DNA of 64,000 nt from Limnomonas spitsbergensis. Its lineage: Eukaryota > Chlorophyta > Chlorophyceae > Chlamydomonadales. The notes beneath the pieces are model-generated. The model searched no databases. It saw only the letters and a program-made list of their open reading frames with translations, and was not told the DNA's origin. A program made the translations under genes and the position numbers. The stretch is from assembly GCA_037349105.1 (NCBI GenBank), contig JAYJMM010000086.1, positions 682,001 to 746,000 on the forward strand, read 5' to 3'. Shown here piece by piece: positions 11,501-23,100 of this stretch; the first letter of the stretch is position 1; the number at the start of each line of letters is the position of its first letter.

Positions 11501-13595
11501 CGGGACACCGGCCGGGGGGAAATGCAGCTGATTGGTCACTGAGCCACGGAAAGTGAACACTGACCTCATCTCTCTTACGCCTGGCCTCCCGCTCTTCCCT
11601 TGACTCATCCGGGTGCCCGCCTGCCCCCATCGTTGCATGTTCTCCATGGCCGCGAGGGCCAGGCTCATCCTCATCGCTGTATCCCTCGTCCATGGCCATG
11701 CGGTCACCGTCTGCAGCAGCCGGCTCTGGAGAGGAGGAACAGGTGCAACAAGAACAGGGAATGAGGAGAGCACATACCTTCCAGTGTTTATCTGAGGGTG
11801 CTTAAGATATTTCCAAGCTATATCACTGCTTGTGGCCAGGGGGCACTGGTGCAGCAAGCCCTGCTGCTTGAATTAGCAGCGAAAGGCCCGTCATGATTTG
11901 GTCCCCATGGGCCCAGCCCAACGGCCTGCTAAGTTTGTCGGTGCCTGCTTGAGACAAATCCTGTGCCATCCCGAGCACTTTCAAACAAACTCGCAGAATC
12001 AATAGCTGTCCATTGCAACAGCCGTGTGCTATGTAAGCTTCTGTCAGGCAGAAGGTTGCCATACCGTAGATCCAAAGTCGGCGCTCTGCAGACTAAAGCG
12101 TACTACCAGTGGCGCATGGCAAATTACCAGCCTTGTGCTTATTTAACAGGTTCATGAGAGGTGGGACAGCTAATGCAAGACCTAATGGCCGGGAGACCTG
12201 TGATGTGAAACAACTTTGCGCCATGCGTCTGACATACCTGCCGCATCCATGCGTGATGCCATGCCGACAGCCCCCGATTTTTCCATGCGTGCCTTCATTG
12301 CCAGCTCCCTGAGCTCGGCCTCCTTCTTGGCCTTCTCTTTGTACAGCAGCTCCTTCTGCATGGCTGCGCGCAGCGTGATCGCCTCGCGCGCCTTGGCCTC
12401 CGCTGAGTGCAAAGCCTCGCTCATGGAAGCAAACTTGTCATTAATGACAGTCGTCTGCAGGCCGCGGCCGTCGGCGGCCAGGCGCTTGTCCAGCGGAATA
12501 GTGTAACCCTGCGGTCACATTGGCGCGCAACCGAACGCGTCACATGGGCGCACAGAAAGGATCTGGTGAGCCAATTAACGGGCTAGCTTTCATGGCCAAT
12601 TATGCCAGAGGTTGAGGGACAGGTGGCCTTCCAACTGCCGATGGGCCGGTAAAGGAAGTTCATCCATGAGGCATGCAGAAGAGCCATGCGTGGGTGGCAT
12701 AGAATGGCATGTCGGATGATTGCTAGTCTCCCGTACCTTTGCATTCTTCCAGTTGGAGATGCATGGAGGGATCTTCCAGTTCTGCTGGTCCTGGACGGTG
12801 ACTTTGCGCGGGGGTGAGTGCAGCACTGGGACGGGCGGGGAGCCTGGCCCGCGCGGCACCTTGGTGTGCCTGAACTTGGGAGGCTCCAGAGGGTCGACAG
12901 GCAGATTCTGCATCTTGATAATGCGCTGTTGCGCCCCTGAGGCGAATTCTGAGCCCTGCTGTGAGGGTGTGTACTTGATGAGCACAGATGCCCCGGGCTG
13001 GGCTGGCAGCGTTGACGGGTTCGTGATGGCGACCTTGTTGGTGACCATGAGTTGCAGTGCTTGCGCGGTCTTCTTGGTCGCCTCGGCGATGGCCTCCTCG
13101 TCAGGGCGTGCGAGAGCCTAGAGGAGAAGGGCATCAAAGAGGATGAGGAAAATAAACAGAATCAGGTCATGGTACAACGTCAGGGAGACGGAGGCGACCG
13201 TTCTTAAAGTTAACGTCACTCACCTCTTTACTCATCCGCTCAACTTTGGGAACCAGCGCCATGTGGCCTGTGTGTACAATCCTCCCTTTATTGCCCCCCT
13301 GCTGCACAATGGCGTCATAGCTGGCGTTCCCGTCAGATCCCACAGACACGGCCAGAGTTCGCTGTCCTCGGTTTTGGTCAGCCCTGCCCATCTCGAGAGG
13401 GTATTGGGCGACATGAATCTCAGGGAATGCCCCGCCATCGCCAAAGTCGTCAGCTTTCCGAGGCACGAAATTCTTACGCCTAAGATACGGAGGGGCTTGT
13501 TTATTACTCGAAACTAGATCAGAAGAGATGACCGGTTCATCACTCAAGAACGTCGGTAAAGCTTTACTGGGTGGAAGGGCGTCAAGTAAAGACAT
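8547..13595 (-). CDS. SNW1: SNW/SKIP (SNW1/Prp45) splicing and transcription coregulator, 8 exons
   Basis: Exons on the minus strand are 13224-13595, 12737-13117, 12238-12508, 11565-11725, 10963-11079, 10113-10276, 9412-9499 and 8547-8798. All junctions are GT-AG with consistent phase, giving 601 residues, close to plant SKIP length. Diagnostic segments are DFGDGGAFPEIHVAQYPLE near residue 50, YTPSQQG, the proline-rich PRGPGSPPVPVLHSPPRK, and the family signature SNWKN at 245-249. These are followed by a Lys/Glu-rich helix, an Arg-rich tract (exon 5), YDQRLFNQ (exon 6) and the C-terminal DPFGLDQFL. SNW proteins are nuclear, bind the catalytic spliceosome (Prp19 complex) and act as transcription coregulators. 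The start is the only ATG opening the conserved N-terminus. The gene is divergent from the ABC1 kinase gene. The 5' end of exon 7 is tandemly repeated in the preceding intron. Confidence 0.93.
9467..9821 (-). repeat. 71-bp array copying the SNW exon 7 acceptor and exon start
   Basis: Five copies begin at 9467, 9538, 9609, 9680 and 9751 with exact 71-bp spacing; the last two are diverged. Each contains, on the minus strand, a TTGATGCAG acceptor followed by about 33 nt of exon 7 coding sequence (GCCCAAGAATGCAGAGGACG). Only the copy nearest the rest of exon 7 joins in frame to the body of the exon. Confidence 0.9.
10296..10432. repeat. Imperfect direct duplication in a SNW intron
   Basis: Two copies of a segment of about 67 bp, agggccaagaggcatctttt (from 10296) and agggctaagaggaatgtttt (from 10373), each followed by a catcca...gagcaggttgcaa block. 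They lie just upstream, in gene orientation, of exon 6. Confidence 0.55.
11782..11963. mobile_element. MITE-like element, family A
   Basis: Begins cagtgtttatctgagggtgc and ends with an imperfect inverted match (cttgagacaaatcctg). The interior carries the family hallmark ctggtgcagcaagccctgct followed by tttggtccccatgggccca. It sits in the SNW intron between exons 3 and 4 and has no coding capacity. Confidence 0.45.
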
Positions 13596-14118
13596 GATTA
13601 CACCGAAAGAACGAAGGAAAGAACCCGCCGAAGCGTAGACAAAGGAGCATGGAAAGAATTGCCCATAGTAGCCCAGGAGTTCACACTTCCTTCTAGAATT
13701 CAGCTACTTTCGGCCACGGATTTGGCCGGATATTCGGGCACATCGTCTAATAGAACGCTGCAGGGCAGCGGCCTTTATGACATTGAAGTCATTTGTGTCA
13801 TCCCCATCTGTCTAGCCCTAGAACGTCGACACCAACTTCATCACGCCTTTGTCCTGTGTTTAAAGCAAATGGCCATAATTGCATATGCGCATCGTTTCTG
13901 ATCATCTGCGGCGGGACTTGAGGATTGGGTTGGTCGGTTGTGGGAACATCGTCGTAAGAGGACACATCCTCGGCACGGAATTCAGTCCAACAGCAGAATC
14001 AAGGGGCCCACGCCCCGTTGAATCTCGTCGGCATGTCCGTTTTCATCCCAGCGAATAGGCAAGCTTGTCGCCTTTGATCCCTGCCTGCGGGCGTCCTCAA
14101 GGCGGGCTCACTCCAGCC
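13596..14118. promoter_or_regulatory. Divergent promoter region between SNW and ABC1 kinase
   Basis: These 523 bp separate the ATG of the minus-strand SNW gene from the ATG of the plus-strand ABC1 kinase gene. No other supported gene lies here, so it must contain both 5' UTRs and both core promoters. No clear TATA box was seen. Confidence 0.5.
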
Positions 14119-17100
14119 ATGTGGGCTTGCCCTTCCCATGTCTTGTGTCACCGCAGGACTTTGGGCCAACTTTTCAAGCTCCACCTATCATTAAGCATCA
14201 GCAGGTTCAGCACAACGTCATGCATTGCTAAGCTTGGCAAGGCTGCCGCCCGAGGCCCAGCAGGCAGCCTTTGGACCCGTCCCATATTTCCCAGCCTCCT
14301 GGGGCTACCTGCCGAGTCAGCAGGCATAGCAAGACGATCCTTGGCATCACTAGCAGCACAGCATGCGTCAGCAGCACTTTTCACTAGCCAAGCCTCGCTA
14401 TCTGCTGTGCGGGGGCAGCTCTACCGCCAGCTAAAGTGGCACGAGCCCTCACAACAGTACTTTCAGTATGTCAATGCCTGTGTGTCTTATACTATGTCAC
14501 CGTACCTCCGGGCACTGCTGCCGTGGTTCAAATGGCAGGCCCTGAGGGACCGAGCTGGGGCATGGCTGCCCTCCTTGCCGGGCGTTGGTCAGTTCCACGT
14601 GCCGGTCCTGTCCGCGCTTAACCTGGTCGGGGCAGGACTGCCGCGGACACTCGCCTTCGTCATGTTCGAGCTGCTGCGCTCAGGGCGAGAAGCTCGGGCA
14701 CAGCCGTTTGATCGGTATGCCGCCGACGAAGCCACCGAGGCAGAAGCGCGGGCCGAGGCGCTGGCAGCTGCTGCACGGCCATGGTGGCGGACTGTCGCCG
14801 GTCAATATGCCACGACAGCATGGCACTTGACACGCCTGACGTGGTTGCTTCTCATCTTCTCGCCGGTGTTCCTGAGCGCCCCGCTGGCGCTGTCGTGGAA
14901 CCTGTACCGCCCAGAGTGGATGGAGCTGCTGCGGAAGACGCTGGAGGCCGCAGGGGCGGTGAGTCGCAGCACTCCCTTGGGGAGGAGGGGGAGGTATGCT
15001 CTGTTGCATGCGCTTGAATCATCAGCTCGTTATGTCATATTTTCTGTCAGGATGTGTTGTGGTCTGTCACTCAGGGTTGATGTGCTTGGTCTGACGCATG
15101 GTCGCATGCCGCATCTCAGCAGGTGCAGCTGGGGCAACAGGGACAAGATTACTTGCATCTCAGCATGGCATCTCAGCATGGTCATGGCAGGAAATATGCC
15201 TCCCCCCGGCAGGTCCCAGTTTTTCTTACAGCACTACGCCATCGCTCGCCCTCTTGTTTCTCCCCTCTGTCCTCCTCAATTCTTCATTGAGTGGGACCTG
15301 TGAATCGTTGCTCGTCAGTTCTTCATTACATGTGGCCGGTGATTCATTGCTGGTCAGCTCTTCATGAGATGGGACTATTGCACCATCTCCCGTCCTCTTG
15401 TTTGTCCACTGTCCCCCATGACTTCATGAGCTCTTTATTATTTTGGAGCCGTGTATCATTGCTGGTCCTCCCTGCTGATCCCCCCTTCCCCCCCCTCCCG
15501 CAGTTCTTCATCAAGTGGGGCCAGTGGGCTGCGACGCGGCATGATATCTTCCCCCCGGACATGTGCAAGGAGCTGTCCCTGCTGCAAACGCAGGTACAGG
15601 CGGGACTGGGGTGGGGGAGGGGCCAGCAGGGGCACTGAGGGGCTCATGTTGAGATGGGGAGGGCCAGAGGGGGGGAGCGACAGGGGCGTTACGGGACACA
15701 GGCTGATGTGGGGAGGGGGGAGGGGGAGGGGGAAACAGGGGCGCTAAGGGGCACACATTGAGGGAGGGAGGGGGGAGGGGGCAACAGGGGCTTGATGGTG
15801 CACTGGTTGGGGTGGGGCAGGAAGGAGGCGACAGGGGAGTGAAGTTGCACAATTAGGGGTGTGGGGAAGGGGGAGGGGGCAACAGGGGAACGAAGGTCCA
15901 CTAGGGGGCACCGACGCGGGATCATACGAGGTTGTGGTGTTGGAGTTTGCATGTTGGAAGCTGTATTGGGTGGTAGGTGTGAGAGCTCGCCGCAGTATGT
16001 CATGGATACGCGGCCAAGTGGTCCGCGCCACTCTCTCACTTGAGGCTCATCAGTACCGCTCCGCCCTGGGCCCTGTGCGGAACAGAAGTAATATTTATGG
16101 TATGTCAGATCATTGTGGGTAGGTACCGGGTAGGCACCTGTGGGCCAGTGTGGATCAATCCATGAACGGCCGACAGGCGGTGTCCCAAGCGACAGGGCAT
16201 GCTGCACCAGGATTTATCGATGGAAACTAGGAGGAAGCTGCTGTGCACTGAAAGTAACACTGGGACTGCGCAGGCACCCGCGCACCGATTCCAACACACC
16301 CGTCTGGCTGTGGAGCGCGCGTTCGGCATGAAACTGGAGGAGGTGTTTGACTCTATAGAGCTGGCGCCGGTTGCGAGTGGGAGCATTGGGCAGATCCACA
16401 GGGCCACGCTCAGCGGCAAGGGCGCAGCAATGACTGGGTGCCATGCGGGGCAGGTGGTGGCCATCAAGGTGCGAGAACTTTGTGGACACCAACCAAAGTG
16501 TGGAACGCGCAGCCGCCTTACGGGGGTACACGAAAGAAAGAAAGCTACGCCCTATAAGGGTGTGGAGGTTAAGGGAATAACGCAGCTTGGGGCCGTCGCC
16601 ACTTCTGCGCCGTTACCATCTACCCACGAGGTTACAGTGTTGTTTTGGTCATTGCACCCCTGACCGCCGTTGGCTATCCCTGGGCTGATGGGGATGGAAC
16701 TGTGACCAGCATATGGCTCGTGGGCCAAGCAACAGGGCTGGCTGCATCCAGCACCCTTGACTGTAGACCTGGGTGCAGCTCAAGTGCAGCTGAAGTGAAG
16801 CTGAAGTGTAGCTGAAATGCGCCAATGGACTGCGTCGGAAGTGTGGATTGAGGGCCCCTGTGCGTCAGCTATGTCTCACAGCATGCCGACCTGCAAACCT
16901 CTCCACCTTCCTTTTGTTTCGTTTTTTCTTTTTGCCCCTCCGCTCTCAGCCGTGCTTCCGCCTGGCCGTCCCCTTGGGACTGGTTGCCATGAGCCGCTTG
17001 TGGTATCTTGGTATGTTTTTGCTTGGGTGACTTGATCATGAATGGGATTGAAGCATGGCTCTGTGAGCCCCTGCAAAACCCTGTGTTACTCTTCCACCAT

Positions 17101-20100
17101 GTGACAACACATCTTCAGGCCCCTCAGCGAGGCTAGAATTTAGATATGACGAAGCACAGCTGTTTCCTTTGGCCGACCCTGCTTTGTTTCCTCCCGTTGC
17201 ACAGTCCAGCCGCCTGCTGAACACCAAACATTATTATTTTCAGCCGCAGCTCGCTAGCGGCATCCAACCGTGTCCTGACCACCTACCATTATTGTTTTCA
17301 GCTGCAGCTCTCTGACGCCACCCAACCGTCTCCTGACCACCTACCATTATTATTTCCAGGTGCGTCACCCAGGCACCGCTGACACCATTCTGCATGACTT
17401 TGAGACGATGCTGTGGGTGGCCAAGGTGGCCAGCGGCTCGCCGGCACTACAGGACCTGAGGCTGGAGGAGACACTCAACCAGTTTGCGTCGCCACTCAAG
17501 GAGCAGGTGTGGACTGGAAACATGAGGGGGGCTGGGCTGGCAGCAGAAGGAGGGGGGGGGGGGAGACACTCAGCCAGTTTGTGTTGTCACTCAAGGAGCA
17601 GGTGTGGACTGGAAACTTGAGGGGGCCGGGAGGAGGCAGGGTTGGCAGTGGAGTGAGAGGGCGTGGAGCCAGGGAGGAGGAGGAGGTGGAGGAGGAGGCG
17701 GAGGTAAAGGAGGGGGCAGGGAGGTCAGCTGGAGGGTAGGGAGGGGGCAGGGAGGTCAGCTGGAGGGTAGGGAGGGGGCAGGGCTGGCAGTGGAGTGAGG
17801 GGGCAGGAGGTCAGCGGAGGGCAGGGAGAAGATGGTCAGGGAAATAGGGAGGAGGGAGTGCTGGTGAGGTCGAAAGCAGTGGGAGAGACGGATGGCAGGT
17901 GGGGAGCGGTTGGGCACGAGGTCAGATAGGCAGGGGGGAGGGTTGGCAGTGTAGGGGAGTTGTGTGTGCGTGCTGATGCAGGTGGGGAGCAGGAAGGCAG
18001 GGGCTAAGGAGGGCAGGGGGGAAGGAGGGCAGGGAGGCAGGGGCAAAGGAGGCCAGGGAGGCAGGGGCAAAGGAGGGTAGGGAGGAAGGGAGGAAGGTTT
18101 GGCAGTGTAGAGGCGACGTTTGTGCGTGCTGATGCAGGTGGGGACGAGAGCCAGAGCATAGAAGGCAGGGAAGGGACAGGGACGTGGGCTGGAGGGAGGG
18201 GAGGGAGAGGGGGGGGGGGGGGGGGCAACATAGGAGTGGTCTGTGAGGATGCTGTCCTGCTCGCTTGCTCTGCCCAGTTGGAGCTGAAGATGTGGGCAGG
18301 GTCACTTCAGGATAAGGGACGCAAGTCAGGGGGCAGGGCAGGGGCGTGGAGGGGTGGATGGGGTAGCCGAGGCTCCTTTGGTGTTCGTCTGGGTAGATGG
18401 GGCAGGTGCGTAACTTTTTTATTACATTATTGGATGTTGTTGATCGCCTTGCAGATTGATCTGGCACGAGAGGCCTCCAACCTGCAGCGCTTCAACTACA
18501 ACTTCAGGCGGACGGACCATGTGCGGTTCCCGGTTCCGCTGTACCCCCTGGTGTCAGCAGACGTACTGGTGAGAGGAACAGGAGTCTGCCTGGAAAGTCT
18601 GGTAGATCCTGTAGAAATTGGTAGATCTAAAAGATCCTGTAGGGACCGGTAGATCTGGTAGGTCCTGTGGAGACCGGTAGATCTGGTCTATCCTGTAGAT
18701 ACTGGTAGATCTGTGGCCTCTGTATTCCTAGGTGTCGGCAGCATTGCTGCTGAGAGGAAAGCTCCAATTACAATTTGCCAATCATGTCCATCAATGATTG
18801 GTCGTCCCCCCTTTTTAGTTTTGCTTTCTGCGATAATACATTACCATATGGTGTTGGCAGGAAGGCAAGTGAGAGGAGAGTAAGCTTATTAAGGATGGAT
18901 TTTGATGTCAACAAGTCCTTGATGACTTCATGACATCAAGGACTGCTGGAGTAAAGACCCTTTGTGGGAGGGTGTGTCCTTTTGTGTCGCTGATTCCATT
19001 GCCATTCTTCGCAAGAAGGCTGCAGCCAGAAAGAACTTGTTGAAGCGTTGGAGGCAAGCAGCAGCCTGCCACCTAGAAGCCTATCGGTCCCCTTTTTCAT
19101 TCTTACTGTTTAGCTTTCCGTCAGGCTGGGTTTATTTCTTGCTGGTGGCACCTCTTGAGCGCGGATCAGCCCTCCCTGTCCTTTAAAAAAAAGAAAGAAA
19201 GAAAGACTCCTCCTCCGCCGAAGCAGGAAGCGTGAGGTACCGCTCGACCCACAGCAAATCTATCCTTAGTAGGATAGCCTGCTCACGCCATTCTGTCCTC
19301 TGAACAACAGCACTCTTTTGTATTCACTGTGATTCCGGAACACGTATGCAACATTCCAGCCTGCAGCCTGCCGTTCAGTGAAGGTTTGTCCCACTTGGCC
19401 CAGTAGTTGCTGCCCAGCAGCCCCGCAAAGGTGGCCCCACGCGCGCTAAAATAAGCACAGGATGACGCAGAGCAAATATCTGTCCACTTCCATTACATGG
19501 CCCAGTGGTTGCCACTTGCTGCCCAGCAGCCCCCCCCTCTAAGTGGCACGATGCGCTCTTGACACAGCACCATGGTGGTGTGCAGATTAAATTGTTTGTG
19601 TTAAGGGTTGAGGTTATACCCTGAACCTACTATAATAAACCCTGATGTGTAGGTTGCATTGTTTGGGTTGAGATTTTAGCTTATACCCTGAACCTACGGT
19701 AACAAACCCTGATGTGCAGGTTGCATTGTTTGGGTTGAGGTTTTAGCTTATACCCTGAACCTACGGTAACAAACCCTGATGTGCAGGTTGCATTGTTTGG
19801 GTTGAGGTTTTAGGTTACACCTTGAACCCACTGTGATCAATACTGATGTGTAGGTTGAATCGTTTGAGGAGGGGGACCACATCACGAGCTACATTGAGTC
19901 AGTCAATAACCCGCACAACCACCGGCTGTCACAGCTGGGCTCAGGCCTCATGCTGCAGGTGGGACCAGGGATGGGGGAGGGCAGGGGGCTGGGCTCAGGC
20001 CTTATGATGCAGGTGGGACCAGGGATGGGGGAGGGCAGGGGGCTGGGCTCAGGCCTCATGCTGCAGGTGGGACCAGGGATGGGGGAGGGCAGGGGGCTGG

Positions 20101-23100
20101 GCTCAGGCCTCATGCTGCAGGTGGGACCAGGGATGGGGGAGGGCTGGGGGCTGGGCTCAGGCCTCATGCTGCAGGTGGGACCAGGGATGGGGGAGGGCAG
20201 GGGGCTGGGCTCGGGCCTTATACTGCAGGTGGGACCAGGGATGGGGGAGGGCAGGGGGCTGGGCTCGGGCTTCATGCTGCAGGTGGGACCAGGGATGGGG
20301 GAGGGCAGGGGGCTGGGCTCAGGCCTCATGCTGCAGGTGGGACCAGGGATGGGGGAGGGCAGGGGGCTGGGCTCGGGCCTTATACTGCAGGTGGGACCAG
20401 GGATGGGGGAGGGCAGGGGCCTGGACTCGGGCTCTATGCTGCAGGTGGGACCAGGGATGGGGGAGGGCAGGGGGCTGGGCTCAGGCCTCATGCTGCAGGT
20501 GGGACCAGGGATGGGGGAGGGCTGGGGGCTGGGCTCAGGCCTCATGCTGCAGGTGGGACCAGGGATGGGGGAGGGCAGGGGGCTGGGCTCGGGCCTTATA
20601 CTGCAGGTGGGACCAGGGATGGGGGAGGGCAGGGGGCTGGGCTCGGGCTTCATGCTGCAGGTGGGACCAGGGATGGGGGAGGGCAGGGGGCTGGGCTCAG
20701 GCCTCATGCTGAAGGTGGGACCAGGGATGGGGGAGGGCAGGGGGCTGGGCTCAAGCCTCATGCTGCAGGTGGGACCAGGGATGGGGGAGGGCAGGGGCTA
20801 TGGGGGGGTCCAAGGCTTTTCTACAATTGTTCTATGATCGGGGAAACTATGAATGGGGAGGCTTTAGCTGTGGCCGTTGCCGGACGTCATCCGAGCAGGT
20901 TTATGACTTCACGGCTATACGTCAGGTTCGGAATTTAGGGGAGGAGGGGGCACATTCCATCTCGTCTGCCCCTCTCGCAGTTTCCCTGCCCCCCCCCCCC
21001 CCTCCGGCAGTCTCTCAGTACTCTCGCAGGCTCCCGCCCCCCTCCGAAGCCTCCCCAGCTAGATATGCCTTGCTCATTGCTTGCAGGCAATGCTAACGTT
21101 ATTAGACCCTTCAGGCCGAAAACCTCAACCCTTGCTCTATGCTTGTCCCATGATGTTTCTGGTTTAAAGTTTACCATGGTTCAGTTTAAACCCTTAACCC
21201 TGGCTCTTGCTCGCAGATGATGCTCGTGGACAACTTGATCCACTCCGATCTGCACCCAGGGAACATCCTGGTCCGCCTCAACCCCCCCAAGGGTCTCATT
21301 GGGTTCATGTACAAGATGATGGGCAGGGTCAAGGACAGCACACAGGCAAGTTAAGGGGCACAGGCAAGAGGGCACACGCAAGCAAAGGGGCACAGGCAAA
21401 CGCAGGCCCTGCCTAGGGCTACTGGCTAACAGAAACTCGAAAGGGGCACCGGCAAGAGGGCGCATTCAAGGTCAGGCCCAGCATGTGGTAACTGGCTAAC
21501 AAGAGTCTGAAGGCAAAACGCCACATGCAAGCTCAGGCCCTGCCTGTGGCTACTGACATGCAAAAGTTCTGAGGCCAAAAGGCACGGGCATTTGTTGTCC
21601 CTGCCTGTGTCTTCTGCCAAGCAGTGAGGTCGAAGGCAGTATGGCACATGCAAACGCAATCCTCACCAGCGGCTACTGGCAAACTAAGGGGTCCACAGTA
21701 GAAAGGCACGAGCGAGCGTTGCTCCTGCATGTCCTGCGACAAACAAGGTGTGCTGGATTGACTGAATTGCATGCTTCGTTTTCTTTTGCTACCCCAGGTC
21801 AGCAGCAGCACTCGCGCCCGCCTGCACAACATGCAGCAGCGCTGGCTGCAGCCTCAGATTGTGTTGCTGGATGTGGGCATGGCCACAGAGCTTGCCGGGA
21901 ATGACCAGGAGAACATGATCGGGCTCTTCCGCTCCTTTGCCAAGATGGATGGCAGGACGTGTGGGGAATGGACGCTGCGCTTCTCAGGTGGGGAGGGGGT
22001 GGGCAGGTGGGGACCGATGCAGGTCTAATGGGGAAGGGGAGCGTGGGTGATTGGGGAGAACAGCTGGTGAGGGGGAGGGCAGCTTTGGAGAGGGGGAGGG
22101 CAGGTGTGGGGAGGGGGGTGGCAGGTCGGGAGGGGGTTGCAGGTGGGGAAGGTGAGGCAGGTGGGGTGGGGGAGACAGGTGGGGAGGGGGAGGCAGGTGG
22201 GAGGGGGAGGACAGCTGGGGAGGGGGGGGGGGGTAGCTGAGGAGAGGGGAGGGAGCTGGGGAGGGGGAGGAAGCTGGGGAGAGGGAAGGGAGCTGGGGAG
22301 GGGGAGCACAGCTGGGGAGTGGATGTTAGGCTTCTTAGGTGAAGGGGGCAGGGGTAGGGCAGGTTGGGAAGGGGAGCACATGTGGTGAGGGGGAGCGCAG
22401 CTGGGGAGTGATGCAGGGGGGGGGGGGTCAGTGTTGCACATTTCATATTTTGGTATTAATTGAAATTGGGGGTTGTGTAAGGGGGGAAGGAGAAGCAGTG
22501 GAGGGTGGGTAAAGAACTTCGGTGATTCCTGTGATTGAGCCAGCACTGCATTTACACATGGTTTGCAGGCTCTGAGCAGGCCTGCCCCGACCCCGAGGCC
22601 TTCAAGATCGGCATGCAATGCGCGTTCGACGACATCCGCATCGCCGGTGAGCTGGACGGAAGCGGCCTCAAGAACAGCGCAGAGGCCCTGGCCAACGTGC
22701 TGGAGCTCATCAGGCAGTACAAGGTGGGATCAGGCAGTACAGGTTGGGTCTAGCGGTGTGCAATGTGCGATGAGGTGGGATTGTGCAGTACAAGGTGCAA
22801 AAAGGTGGGATTGGGCAGTACAAGGTGCAACAAGGTGGGATTGGGCAGTAACAGGGGGACGAGTGAGGCATACTGTGCCTCATAGTTTATGCTCTGAGGC
22901 GGGATGCTTACCTGACTACCCTCGCGGGCCATGCGGGATGTACCGCCCATGATGCAGACTGTCCCGCTGCATGTTATGTACAGCAGCCAAGTGTCTGCTT
23001 GGGTACTGAATTGATTGCATGCATGGCCGTAACGTGAATATACATGATGCGACACCGTGTCAAGATTTTCGAGGCAGCCGGCCCTTACGCATGGTTTTGT

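Noticed and set aside
14065..14118. Upstream start for the ABC1 kinase
   Set aside because: The codon at 14065 is TTG; the first in-frame ATG is at 14119.
19889..20761. Minus-strand Pro-rich frame of 290 codons
   Set aside because: Shadow of the 54-bp array; it overlaps a supported plus-strand exon and splice donor.
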